Shown here: piece after piece, positions 1 through 6,439 of the stretch | Layout: each line of letters begins with the position of its first letter | How positions within the stretch are numbered: position 1 is the stretch's first letter | Source of the DNA: a virus | Direction: 5' to 3' (one strand) | IMG/VR virus record: IMGVR_UViG_3300021406_000021 | Coordinates: 1 to 41,087 of that record | DNA length: 41,087 nt | Translations under genes and position numbers: made by a program | Notes under the pieces: model-generated | What the model was told of the DNA's origin: nothing | What the model saw: the letters and a program-made list of their open reading frames with translations, nothing else | Database searches by the model: none

Positions 1-452
1 CACCAGCGTCTGAATGAAAGACCCTCGCGCGCCGGGTCAGGTTTACCGCTCGGCAGGAGAGGGCCCCAGGATGCGAACTCCTCAACGTTCTCGAGCATGA
101 TTACACGAGGGCGCACTGCCGCAGCCCAGCGTGGAATCAGACCTGCCAGGCCCCGCCGACGTCGCGCCATATTGCGATCCCGAAACGGCTTGGCGCCCCG
201 GGCTTTGCTGTGGAATGTGCAATCAGGCGAGAACCAACCGAGTTCGACTGGTCGCCCGGCGCAGAGCTTTGCGGGATTCACATCCCACACCGATGAGATC
301 AGGTGCTGGGTGCGCGGGTGATTCGCGCGATGCATCGCGACCGCCTGCGGATCGTGATTGATGGCGAAATCGCATGGCCGGCCGAGTGCGCGCTCGATGC
401 CATGGCTTGCACCGCCGCCGCCAGCAAAATTATCAACAACTAACGTCTTCAA
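1..452 (-). CDS. DNA (cytosine-5)-methyltransferase, N-terminal part
   Basis: This is the N-terminal third of a C5 cytosine methyltransferase that transfers a methyl group from SAM to cytosine in DNA. It begins at a TTG (452-450, MKTLVVDNF), which is the first start after an in-frame stop and has GGTGA six bases upstream. Visible motifs are motif I DNFAGGGGAS (residues 7-16), motif IV SPDC with the catalytic Cys near residue 78 (PDC rather than the usual PPC), and motif VI ENVEEF (121-126). The frame runs off base 1 and continues exactly in frame at the right end of the window once the shared seven bases are counted once, so the gene is split only by the choice of contig ends. It lies 31 bases after the DpdA-like gene in the same leftward operon. 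Likely role: protecting phage DNA from host restriction. The target sequence cannot be read from the protein. Confidence 0.88.
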   Translation of the reverse strand, partial: MKTLVVDNFAGGGGASHGIERALGRPCDFAINHDPQAVAMHRANHPRTQHLISSVWDVNPAKLCAGRPVELGWFSPDCTFHSKARGAKPFRDRNMARRRRGLAGLIPRWAAAVRPRVIMLENVEEFASWGPLLPSGKPDPAREGLSFRRW

Positions 453-483
453 GAGTCGTCACCGTTTATGGAAGGATGCAGCA

Positions 484-1098
484 TCAGGCGATCAGCGCCT
501 GCTGAGGGTGCGTGCCACGTTTCTGAAAGAGCACGTCTTCGAGCATGTGATCAAAGCGACTGATGCCGCTGCCATCACCTGTGTCGGCCATCCCGAGCCA
601 CGCCCGGACGCGCGCCGCAGTATTGACCCGACCGAGGTGAACCAGTTTCCCGAGCGCCTTGGCCGTTTTGGCTGCGTTGAATGCGGCGGGGCTGATCTTG
701 AATTTATCGGTCCCTCCGATGAAGACAGCCTTGATGTCGTCCCACGGGATTTTGACGTGCTCGATTCCGTCCTGGAGCACGAGCGCGCGCGGCAGTTCGT
801 TCGTGCGTAGCTTGAAGTGCTCAAATAACTCGAGCGTGCGTTGCGCGTCTCCGACGATGTCGGGCATCGTTACGAACAAAGGTCGTCTCATGCGATTCTC
901 ATCGAACCGAGCTATGAATTTGAGCCACTTCTCAACGTCCTGATCCGTGTAGAAATAGTTGTCCGCGGCCCACTCGACCTTTGGATCATCGCTCAGCGCG
1001 TAATTGGTGCCCGGCGTCCGCAGTTGGCCGAAATCCTCGTTATACCGTTCCCGGTATTCCGCGATTTTGGCAGGCGAACAGTCGAGCATGATCTTCAC
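484..1098 (-). CDS. DpdA-like 7-deazaguanine DNA transglycosylase (TGT superfamily)
   Basis: This 204-residue protein resembles the short phage DpdA proteins, relatives of tRNA-guanine transglycosylase that exchange guanine in DNA for a 7-deazaguanine base. Recognisable segments are MPDIVGD (candidate catalytic Asp), LVLQDGIEH, IPWDDIKAVFIGGTDKFK, GKLVHLGRVN and the Asp-rich MADTGDGSGISRF. I chose GTG at 1098 (MKIMLDCSP) because it overlaps the upstream stop as GTGA; a longer reading would overlap the upstream gene by 76 bases and adds only low-complexity residues. It is coupled to the 78-residue gene upstream and followed by the C5 methyltransferase, which suggests a DNA-modification block. 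No preQ0 synthesis gene is recognised in the window, so the precursor would have to come from the host. Family assignment is from remembered motif patterns. Confidence 0.68.
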   Translation of the reverse strand: MKIMLDCSPAKIAEYRERYNEDFGQLRTPGTNYALSDDPKVEWAADNYFYTDQDVEKWLKFIARFDENRMRRPLFVTMPDIVGDAQRTLELFEHFKLRTNELPRALVLQDGIEHVKIPWDDIKAVFIGGTDKFKISPAAFNAAKTAKALGKLVHLGRVNTAARVRAWLGMADTGDGSGISRFDHMLEDVLFQKRGTHPQQALIA

Positions 1099-1331
1099 GG
1101 CCGCACCGTCTCCACGTCGGTCCCGTGATGGTGCGCGGTCAGTGTCTGCCGGCCGCCGAAGCGCTCCCACAACACGTCAGCGAAGTCCTCGTGATAGCCC
1201 TTGAGCTCGCTCACCGCGGCCTGGATGTCCTCGACCATGATCATGCGCGGCGATTCAACGGTGAGCATGTAGTCGACGGAGCGGCCGTTATTGGGACACG
1301 TCGCGCGGAAGCGTTGGGTGTAGATGTTCAT
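1095..1331 (-). CDS. conserved phage-type protein coupled to the DpdA-like gene
   Basis: This 78-residue protein has no function I can assign. It starts MNIYTQRFRATC and ends in a His-rich segment LTAHHHGTDVETVR after a predicted helix-rich middle (IQAAVSELKGYHEDFADVLWE). Its stop overlaps the GTG of the DpdA-like gene, and its ATG overlaps the upstream stop (ATGA), so it is translationally coupled on both sides. The position makes a role in the modification pathway possible. I compared it with QueD because of the His cluster, but the QueD zinc-binding pattern is absent. Confidence 0.75.
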   Translation of the reverse strand: MNIYTQRFRATCPNNGRSVDYMLTVESPRMIMVEDIQAAVSELKGYHEDFADVLWERFGGRQTLTAHHHGTDVETVRP

Positions 1332-1558
1332 GACTCACCCGCTATGGAATCTGCGACTCGATTTGACGTCACGATGATCAGGAGGAGCGCGATACCGTCG
1401 CAGGCCATCTCCGCGCCTGACTTCGGAATGAGGTTCCAGCCGAAGTAACTACTCTCAGCGAATCCGTACCCGAGAGCTAACCCGAGATTCCACCATCCGC
1501 TACCGCGAACGCGCGGCGGATTGCGGGGTCCATCGCGAAAGGTTTGCATGATGCTCAA
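1328..1558 (-). CDS. small hypothetical protein with a hydrophobic segment
   Basis: A 76-residue protein starting at TTG (1558), which overlaps the stop of the upstream gene as TTGA. It contains aromatic-rich and hydrophobic stretches (GWWNLGLALGYGF, and CDGIALLLIIVTSN near residues 53-66), so one or two membrane segments are possible. I recognise no family. The start rests on the four-base overlap; an internal ATG four codons later is the alternative. Confidence 0.6.
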   Translation of the reverse strand: MSIMQTFRDGPRNPPRVRGSGWWNLGLALGYGFAESSYFGWNLIPKSGAEMACDGIALLLIIVTSNRVADSIAGES

Positions 1559-1731
1559 GGCTTCTGCTCCGGTGAGTGCTGTTGAAGCTGTTCCTTCGCG
1601 ACCTTCACGCCCTCAGCAATTCCCTCGAGGTACAGTTCCTCGAGCCGATGCAGGAGTTCGAGCTCGCTCAGTGCGCAAATGCCGCACGCGGCCTGGATCA
1701 CTTTCAGCTTGACGGCCATGATGTCGATCAC
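1555..1731 (-). CDS. small hypothetical protein, 58 residues
   Basis: A short gene starting at GTG 1731, which overlaps the upstream stop (GTGA), or at an ATG four codons later (1719). It ends TTGA into the next gene. The protein is mainly predicted helix with a leucine-rich centre (LSELELLHRLEELYLEG) and a hydrophilic tail. Tight coupling on both sides and this helical composition support a real gene. No family recognised. Confidence 0.6.
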   Translation of the reverse strand: MIDIMAVKLKVIQAACGICALSELELLHRLEELYLEGIAEGVKVAKEQLQQHSPEQKP

Positions 1732-2144
1732 TTTGTAGGCTCCGTGTGCTGTTCAGCGCGTATTTTCTCGGCCACCCACTTGCGCACGCGCTCCCAACGA
1801 TATTCAGGCGTTTCGGACGCTATCCCACACTCGTCGTTGATGTAGACGATCTCCTGCGCCATGCAGGTGGCGATTCCAAACTTGGCCGCAACTTCGGTTG
1901 GCTCATTTGGATCGACGTCAGACATGTCAATCTGGCGAACCACACCGACACTACCGATTGCGCACACCTCGCCGTCGACTTCCTGCAGCTCGTGGACGAT
2001 AAGGCGCTTTTGAGGCATGGCGTCTAACGCTGCAAGCAGCTCACGAAGGAAAGCTTGGCCCCGTCGCCCAGTAAGCGCATTGTCCACCGCGCGCCGATAA
2101 AGCCAAAGGTTTTCGCAATCGTATGAATACCCAGATCGGCTCAT
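1728..2144 (-). CDS. conserved phage hypothetical protein, 138 residues
   Basis: The protein starts MSRSGYSYDCENLWLYRRAV at an ATG that overlaps the upstream stop (ATGA). A longer open frame exists upstream but lies inside the preceding gene. A recognisable core is LTGRRGQAFLRELLAALDAM followed by a compact mixed domain with VHELQEVDGEVCAIGSVGVV and an acidic stretch DMSDVDPNEPTEVA. This arrangement recurs in phage proteins I have seen, but I know no function. It is soluble in appearance, with no signal peptide. Confidence 0.75.
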   Translation of the reverse strand: MSRSGYSYDCENLWLYRRAVDNALTGRRGQAFLRELLAALDAMPQKRLIVHELQEVDGEVCAIGSVGVVRQIDMSDVDPNEPTEVAAKFGIATCMAQEIVYINDECGIASETPEYRWERVRKWVAEKIRAEQHTEPTK

Positions 2145-2368
2145 GGTTGACGCTCCGACTTGCCCAAGCCAGCTCGTTTGAGCGCAGCGGCGTTTATAGC
2201 CAACACTTCCTCGGCGTTGAAACCTAGATAACTCTGCCAGCGCGGGCGCTGGACCATGTCGAAACTGAAGTGCGGCCATAGACGCAGGAACCGCCGAAAG
2301 TTGCGCAGTTCACGACGGTCGGCTGCGCTTGGAATCTTTGCAATGTCTGCTTCGGATGCGATGATCAT
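2141..2368 (-). CDS. small hypothetical protein, 75 residues
   Basis: Starts MIIASEADIAKIPSAADRRE and is coupled to the next gene by ATGA. It is basic and aromatic in the middle (RNFRRFLRLWPHFSFDM) and predicted largely helical. No motif identifies a function. Its place in an unbroken leftward operon of tightly packed genes is the main support. Confidence 0.65.
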   Translation of the reverse strand: MIIASEADIAKIPSAADRRELRNFRRFLRLWPHFSFDMVQRPRWQSYLGFNAEEVLAINAAALKRAGLGKSERQP

Positions 2369-2384
2369 TTAGGCGGTTCCTCGC

Positions 2385-2618
2385 TCACCGGTGACGATGC
2401 GGAGTGCCGTCTTCACACTCGTAGCAGTCAACCCCTTGCGCCATGTTGGTCACAAGAGGTCGCTCGTCCATGCAGCACATCAGCGTGCGGTTCTCCCAAC
2501 CATTCATTTGTCGGAGATAATTCGCCGCTAACCGCCTTGGATCGGCAGCGGCTTCGCCAGCCTCGCGCTCCAAGGCGTTTACGATCTCGGTCACTGGAAT
2601 CGGTTGAGGTTTTCTCAT
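2385..2618 (-). CDS. small hypothetical protein with cysteine cluster
   Basis: A 77-residue protein starting MRKPQPIPVTEIVNALERE. The C-terminal half holds CCMDERP and GVDCYECEDGTPHRHR, a Cys/His set that could bind a metal. The N-terminal half is predicted helical. It is separated by 16 bases from the next gene. No family recognised. Confidence 0.6.
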   Translation of the reverse strand: MRKPQPIPVTEIVNALEREAGEAAADPRRLAANYLRQMNGWENRTLMCCMDERPLVTNMAQGVDCYECEDGTPHRHR

Positions 2619-2654
2619 TTCGTGTCTCCGTCAGTTTGATCTTCCGACCCGTTC

Positions 2655-3362
2655 TCAGCGTTCACTGTCGCGCATTGACTCTTCGGTCGCATCGTCCGCC
2701 TCGTCTCGCCCCATCGGAACACCACAGACACAAGGGCGCCGGCCATCATCGCAACGCGAGCAGGTTCCCAGAGGCGCGGAGGCTTTCTCCGGTATCGGGT
2801 CTATACTCGTTCCGAAGGCACGCACTTCTACTGTCGGTTCCACGGGTGAGCCTAGCGCCCTACGCGCCGCATCTCCTAGTGTTCGCTCCAAGCATCCCGG
2901 TTTGTAAGACTCGTCATAGTGAGATGCTACGCGGCGCGCGAAGTCCCGAAGATCGGACGTCTCGCGCGGTTCCACCGGTAACGCATCGCCTCTCTGCTCG
3001 GGCGTGAGTAGCGACAGCAAGCGTCCACGATCTTTGTGCGCTTCGTCTGCGTCCATTGGACCGAGGATCATTCCGGGCACCGATCCTGGACCCCAAAGGA
3101 GTTTCGAGACACGCTCATGCCGGGCGTGGATCTCGCGAGCGAGTGCACGATGCTTCTCGCTAGTCTCGCCAGCGCCTCCAACGAACTCCCGATGGAGGGC
3201 CGCCCAACCACAATCACAGCCGTCGTCTGGATCGTAATAGTGATGACCCTGATCGTTCATGTCGACGCCGCAGCAGTTGTATGTGTGGCCTTCCACGCCC
3301 AAATCGAGCGCATGGCTGACGAGCCGTTGTAACAGCGGATTTGAGGTCGGCAGATCGGTCAT
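2655..3362 (-). CDS. hypothetical protein with two cysteine clusters, 235 residues
   Basis: A hydrophilic protein with a Cys/His-rich N-terminal part (TYNCCGVDMNDQGHHYYD, then DDGCDCGWAALHRE near residues 28-60), a helical middle with ARHERVSKLLWGP and LLSLLTPEQRGD, and a C-terminal cluster CSRCDDGRRPCVCGVP (about residues 200-215) that looks like a zinc knuckle. I recognise no family. Its ATG overlaps the upstream stop as ATGA. Confidence 0.65.
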   Translation of the reverse strand: MTDLPTSNPLLQRLVSHALDLGVEGHTYNCCGVDMNDQGHHYYDPDDGCDCGWAALHREFVGGAGETSEKHRALAREIHARHERVSKLLWGPGSVPGMILGPMDADEAHKDRGRLLSLLTPEQRGDALPVEPRETSDLRDFARRVASHYDESYKPGCLERTLGDAARRALGSPVEPTVEVRAFGTSIDPIPEKASAPLGTCSRCDDGRRPCVCGVPMGRDEADDATEESMRDSER

Positions 3363-3574
3363 AGGAACGGCTCCTCAACTTCGTACACCACGATCTCTTT
3401 GAGACCGAGACGGGTCTCCACAGCAACCTTGTGTTTCGCGACGGCGATGGCATCGATCAGGCTATGTGCCTCGACGGTGATCTCTCCGTTGCTGGCGGGG
3501 CCGTCCTTCGTGCTCACTGTGCGCCATAGGCATTTGTAGCTCTGCTGGTCCTTGGTCCGCGTTTCTTTGTTCAT
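3359..3574 (-). CDS. small hypothetical protein, 71 residues
   Basis: Starts MNKETRTKDQQSYKCLWRTV and is coupled at both ends by ATGA overlaps. The pattern of short strands with a central helix (SLIDAIAVAKHKV) and a C-terminal strand (LKEIVVYEVEEP) suggests a small alpha/beta fold. No function assigned. Confidence 0.65.
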   Translation of the reverse strand: MNKETRTKDQQSYKCLWRTVSTKDGPASNGEITVEAHSLIDAIAVAKHKVAVETRLGLKEIVVYEVEEPFL

Positions 3575-4095
3575 GGGAAGTCCACCAGGGCGGTGTTGCG
3601 CGCGATGTAGAGAGGGTGTTTGGGCGATCCGTCCTTGTTGAGCGCCAAAGCACGACGGCTCTTAGGAAGTAGCGGTAGTACGGCTCGTACACGATCAGCC
3701 TTGGCGTTTTGGCCCCAGGCGCATACGGTCACCATCGCTGTCGAGACTGCGCGACGTATAAAGTCGTCATTGAGCGCGCCGGTGGGATCTTTCGACCTCC
3801 AAAGTTCGGTCGGGTCTGTCGCCCGGAGGCCATAAAGATTAACGACCTCCATATACTCCATTCCCCAACGGCGACTGAAATCCATGCACGTGTCGATGGT
3901 TCGATCATTGGTTGTGGCGTCTGCTGTGCTGGGATTGAGCATCACCCATACAATTCGAGGGCCGCGACCATCGGTCATGTACCGCATGCCCAACGCGCGC
4001 CAGAGATGATAGCGATAGAGACCGCAATCGCTGATAACAGCGCCGCCTGCCTCGGCAGGAACCGTGTCCGATGTCAGCGCGTCACGGGTTGTCAT
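3571..4095 (-). CDS. DUF1643 family protein
   Basis: A 174-residue protein matching the DUF1643 pattern, with YRYHLWR, then IVWVMLNPSTADATTNDRTI (about residues 52-71), ARRWG-like SRRWGMEYMEVVNLYGLRAT, and VCAWGQNAK. DUF1643 proteins are widespread in phages and bacteria; no biochemical role is known to me. I chose the ATG at 4095 (MTTRDALTSD) because the longer open frame upstream lies inside two other genes. This start overlaps the upstream stop by 14 bases. Confidence in the family is high; the role is unknown. Confidence 0.82.
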   Translation of the reverse strand: MTTRDALTSDTVPAEAGGAVISDCGLYRYHLWRALGMRYMTDGRGPRIVWVMLNPSTADATTNDRTIDTCMDFSRRWGMEYMEVVNLYGLRATDPTELWRSKDPTGALNDDFIRRAVSTAMVTVCAWGQNAKADRVRAVLPLLPKSRRALALNKDGSPKHPLYIARNTALVDFP

Positions 4096-4249
4096 GGCAT
4101 GCCCTCGTGTGATGGCACTCACCGCAGCGGCCGGTGTCATCATCCTGAAAGTCCTTGCAGGCATTGAACAACGGCATGTCGTTCTCATCTGCTGGGCACC
4201 AGCAAGGTTTGTCGTAGACGCCGTGCGTCTCTGCAGACGGGTTAGCCAT
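4082..4249 (-). CDS. small zinc-knuckle-like protein, 55 residues
   Basis: Starts MANPSAETHGVYDKPCWCPA and carries CWC near residue 17 and CGECHHTRACHD near the end, a Cys/His arrangement that could bind zinc. It overlaps the upstream stop by eight bases. No known family recognised. Confidence 0.6.
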   Translation of the reverse strand: MANPSAETHGVYDKPCWCPADENDMPLFNACKDFQDDDTGRCGECHHTRACHDNP

Positions 4250-4427
4250 GGTTGACTCGCAGCACAGCGCCACCAGACTGAATCCTGCGAGACTCGCGCT
4301 TCGCGGCGTTTATGGACTTGTGGTCCGTCGTTACAGCCGGCTGTTCCGCCGTTCCATTCTCCTCGTTGGCTGGGATCGCCAAGCGAGTGATGGTGCGGCC
4401 TTTTCGAATGTGCGTTGGTTCTTTCAT
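4242..4427 (-). CDS. small hypothetical protein, 61 residues
   Basis: A basic protein starting MKEPTHIRKGRTITRL, with GAGGG upstream of the ATG and a coupling overlap (ATGA) to the 19-codon frame before it. It has a short strand-like segment TRLAIPA and a basic helix INAAKRESRRIQSG. No function assigned. Confidence 0.5.
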   Translation of the reverse strand: MKEPTHIRKGRTITRLAIPANEENGTAEQPAVTTDHKSINAAKRESRRIQSGGAVLRVNHG

Positions 4428-4483
4428 ATGTCCCTCGTTTCTTCGGAACGGACCTCAACGGGCTTCGTAGGATCACCGTTCAT
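4424..4483 (-). CDS. possible 19-residue coupled micro-gene
   Basis: A frame encoding MNGDPTKPVEVRSEETRDI. Its ATG overlaps the stop of the 98-residue gene upstream (ATGA) and its stop overlaps the ATG of the next gene (ATGA). It may be a real micro-protein or simply a translational bridge. The double overlap is the only support. Confidence 0.35.
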   Translation of the reverse strand: MNGDPTKPVEVRSEETRDI

Positions 4484-4776
4484 TTGAGATTCCTTTGAAT
4501 CCACGCTTGCTCCTCAGCCAACGCACTGGCGTACTCGCCGCCGCGGAAACACTCGCCATCCGGTTCCGGTGGCTCATCGTCCTCTTCGTCCTCGTCCGAC
4601 TCCTTGTAGCTGAAGCTGGCGAGCTTCTTGCCGCAGTAACAGCAGAACTTCATGCCGTGAGCCTCGGGTGGTTCATTTGGATCGAGGCAATGCTGATTGC
4701 CGCAAGCGGTCGCCCAGTTGCCGTCGCTATCCTCTACCCAGTTGCAACGCTCATCAGTGGTGAGCGGGTCAGACAC
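4480..4776 (-). CDS. phage zinc-ribbon protein, 98 residues
   Basis: Starts at GTG 4776 (MSDPLTTDERCNWVEDSDG). It shows a pattern common in small phage proteins: C-x-W, DGNWATACGN, and MKFCCYCGKKL (about residues 42-52). Together these make a likely zinc ribbon with a CxxC pair and earlier cysteines. The C-terminal half is strongly acidic (KESDEDEEDDEPPEPDG) and ends in a helix. Function unknown; nucleic-acid or protein binding is possible. Confidence 0.75.
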   Translation of the reverse strand: MSDPLTTDERCNWVEDSDGNWATACGNQHCLDPNEPPEAHGMKFCCYCGKKLASFSYKESDEDEEDDEPPEPDGECFRGGEYASALAEEQAWIQRNLK

Positions 4777-5008
4777 GGCTAGGCGCTCGGTGGTATGCCT
4801 CGACCCAGTCCTTGTAACCGCGAGACTTCGCGGCTCTGTCGATCCATTCCATCATCAGCTCGTGGCTTTCGTCGCCGCTGACTGGCCACGGATCGGAACA
4901 CATGAACCAATCGAGAAGCGCGCGAAACTCGCGTGCATCCATGGTCAATAGAGACGGGAGTGGGTTTGCGCTCGTCACAGAATCGGGCGCGACAGATGAA
5001 CTTTCCAT
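4769..5008 (-). CDS. hypothetical protein, 79 residues
   Basis: Starts at ATG 5008 with AAAGGT upstream (a GTG one codon earlier is possible). After a Ser/Pro-rich N-terminus it has a helical core rich in Trp: REFRALLDWFMCSDPWPV and LMMEWIDRAAKSRGYKDWVE. It overlaps the next gene by eight bases. No family recognised. Confidence 0.6.
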   Translation of the reverse strand: MESSSVAPDSVTSANPLPSLLTMDAREFRALLDWFMCSDPWPVSGDESHELMMEWIDRAAKSRGYKDWVEAYHRAPSRV

Positions 5009-5056
5009 CACAAGGTACCTTTGTTATTCAAGTGGTTACGTTCGGCCAACATGACC

Positions 5057-5302
5057 TCACTCCCACGTCCAGCGTCGCCGCTGTTTGCGCGGCACGGCTT
5101 TCTGTGGCAAGCCGGCGCGGAGTGCGTGCGTCAGGCCGGTCTGGTCCCGAGGCGCGATGTCGGGCGGAGTGGGGTGGTCGCGATGAGTCTCGCCGCGGCG
5201 AGCCATGCGAACGGTCAGGCGTCCGACGCGCAGCTTGTCCGCCCACCAGCGATCGGTGAGACCGGTAGTGCGAATCTGGTGGACTTGGGCGGGGGTCAAC
5301 AC
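5057..5302 (-). CDS. small HTH-like protein, 81 residues
   Basis: Starts at GTG 5302 (MLTPAQVHQIRTTGLTDRWW). The N-terminal 45 residues fit a helix-turn-helix pattern seen in small phage proteins (LTPAQV..IR...WA.K..V...TV...RRG.TH). The tail is basic (LPQKAVPRKQRRRW). A DNA-binding role is likely; the target is unknown. A second frame is open on the same strand but encodes only low-complexity Arg/Ser-rich sequence. Confidence 0.6.
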   Translation of the reverse strand: MLTPAQVHQIRTTGLTDRWWADKLRVGRLTVRMARRGETHRDHPTPPDIAPRDQTGLTHALRAGLPQKAVPRKQRRRWTWE

Positions 5303-5360
5303 GAGTGTGACACTCGAGCCCGAATTAATTTCGCGTCATCTTTTGAAGCGACGTCGCAGG

Positions 5361-5744
5361 TCAGCCGTTGATGATCTGGACGTCCCAATCGTCGGGCTGC
5401 GGCTGCTCCTCGAGATTGTTCACTTCGGCCTTCGCCAGCGCGTACTTCAGTCGCTTGTTCTCGGTCTGGTACGCCGCAAGCTGGTGGCGCAGGAGCGGCA
5501 CAGCCAGGACGTCGTTCAAGTAGATCTGCCAGTTCTCCGGGGAGCATAGGCAGCCTCCTCGGATGCCCCAGCCGGTCCAGGCGGGGTCCAGATGACCCAG
5601 GTCCCCGGTGAGCACCCAGAGGGCCGATTGGGGCGGGCATATTGCCCCCCGTTTCCACCGGCGGGCCGTCGTGATGTCCACGGCACAGCGTTCCGCTATG
5701 TGCTTGACGGATAAGCCAAAAAGCACTTCTTTGGGGTCGAGCAT
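5361..5744 (-). CDS. DUF3653 phage regulator-like protein
   Basis: This 127-residue protein matches the DUF3653 pattern: an N-terminal HTH-like region (LFGLSVKHIAERCAVDITTA, then RRWKRGAICPP), a Trp-rich central part LGHLDPAWTGWGIRGG, and a C-terminal helix ending in an acidic tail. Members are small phage proteins thought to bind DNA. I chose ATG 5744 (MLDPKEV); GTG 5753 adds three residues. The dif-like site lies in the intergenic segment just upstream. Confidence 0.72.
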   Translation of the reverse strand: MLDPKEVLFGLSVKHIAERCAVDITTARRWKRGAICPPQSALWVLTGDLGHLDPAWTGWGIRGGCLCSPENWQIYLNDVLAVPLLRHQLAAYQTENKRLKYALAKAEVNNLEEQPQPDDWDVQIING

Positions 5745-5767
5745 GACCGGCACAATAAGCTCGATTT

Positions 5768-5795
5768 AGTGCGCATAATGTATAGAATGGAGCCA
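5768..5795 (+). other. dif-like site, candidate XerCD attachment site (attP)
   Basis: Bases 5768-5778 read AGTGCGCATAA and 5779-5784 read TGTATA. Against E. coli dif (XerC arm GGTGCGCATAA, centre TGTATA) this is 16 of 17 identical. The following eleven bases (5785-5795), where the XerD arm should be, match only about 3 of 11. A good XerC arm beside a degenerate XerD arm is known for attP sites of elements that integrate with host XerC/XerD. The site sits in the 83-base gap between two leftward genes (5745-5827), and no integrase gene is seen. The minus strand of the same bases also contains a TATACATTAT box that could act as a -10 element, so a promoter is the main alternative. Confidence 0.6.
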
Positions 5796-5827
5796 TCATA
5801 TTGCGACTTCTCAAGAAACGCTACTTG

Positions 5828-6073
5828 TTAGTTTTGTGAGTGTTGGAATTCGCGATGTGTCAGGTAGGAGCGGGCGCGGCGCTCGTTGGGTAGCTTCTCA
5901 GGGCCCAACTTCTTCCGCAGCTCCGCCAGCGCGCGCATGGCCGTGGCCACGGAAACATTTTTGTAGGCCGCGGCGTCTTTGACGGAGACGCCTGCCTCCC
6001 GTAACTGGCGCAGCTCGAACTTATCTCGAGTCGTCAGGAGGGGAGCGGGGCCATGACGGATCACCTCGCTCAT
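5828..6073 (-). CDS. HTH-type DNA-binding protein, 81 residues
   Basis: Starts MSEVIRHGPAPLLTTRDKFE at an ATG overlapping the upstream stop (TAATG). The core LRQLREAGVSVKDAAAYKNV followed by SVATAMRALAELRKKLG is a typical helix-turn-helix with a recognition helix around residues 45-60. The C-terminus is basic. Probably a small regulator within the early operon; the dif-like site lies about 35 bases downstream of its stop. Confidence 0.68.
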   Translation of the reverse strand: MSEVIRHGPAPLLTTRDKFELRQLREAGVSVKDAAAYKNVSVATAMRALAELRKKLGPEKLPNERRARSYLTHREFQHSQN

Positions 6074-6327
6074 TACGCCTCCCTCTGCGGCCGCGCTTTG
6101 TGGCGGTTCGTAGGACGGATCGTCATCCGGCGCTCGCCGATAAAATCGGCCAAGTCTCGTAACCCCACGGCGAAACCGCGTAGGGATGTCGCTACGCCGA
6201 TTTCGGAAAGATCGCACTCAGCCCTCTCGGCGTAACGCGCGAGCCGCCTGGCAGCGGCCTCCATGCTCGCAATGAGCTGTGCGCGGCTACCTTTTCGCCG
6301 GGGCTTGAGGTGCTTGGACTGTCTCAC
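6073..6327 (-). CDS. small hypothetical protein, 84 residues
   Basis: A basic protein (MRQSKHLKPRRKGSRAQL...) made mostly of predicted helices with alternating Ala/Arg (ASMEAAARRLARYAERAECD, then FAVGLRDLADFIGERR). Its ATG overlaps the stop of the Ref-like gene (ATGA). No family recognised. Confidence 0.65.
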   Translation of the reverse strand: MRQSKHLKPRRKGSRAQLIASMEAAARRLARYAERAECDLSEIGVATSLRGFAVGLRDLADFIGERRMTIRPTNRHKARPQREA

Positions 6328-6439
6328 GACGTGCGTCCTTCACGATCGCAAAGGCCAGGTGCCACAGTTGAGGGGGTAGCCGGCGACTCAGGCGCAGGGC
6401 GCGAAGCATGACCCGGGTCTCGTGAATCCATTTCAACAT
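6287..6439 (-). CDS. possible overlapping 50-residue protein
   Basis: A frame beginning MLKWIHETRVMLRALRLSRR and ending in QAPQAPAKR. It has one of the best ribosome-binding sites in the region (AGGAGG four bases before the ATG), yet overlaps the Ref-like gene by 116 bases and the next gene by 41. The sequence looks like an amphipathic helix and is more protein-like than the Ref tail in the same DNA. Either the Ref tail is run-through or both frames are used. Confidence 0.38.
   Translation of the reverse strand: MLKWIHETRVMLRALRLSRRLPPQLWHLAFAIVKDARRETVQAPQAPAKR

Noticed and set aside
1095-1331. QueD (6-carboxytetrahydropterin synthase) for the gene before DpdA
   Set aside because: It has a His cluster but not the QueD Cys-x-x-x-His-Gly-His zinc site or its glutamate motif. 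Left as unknown.
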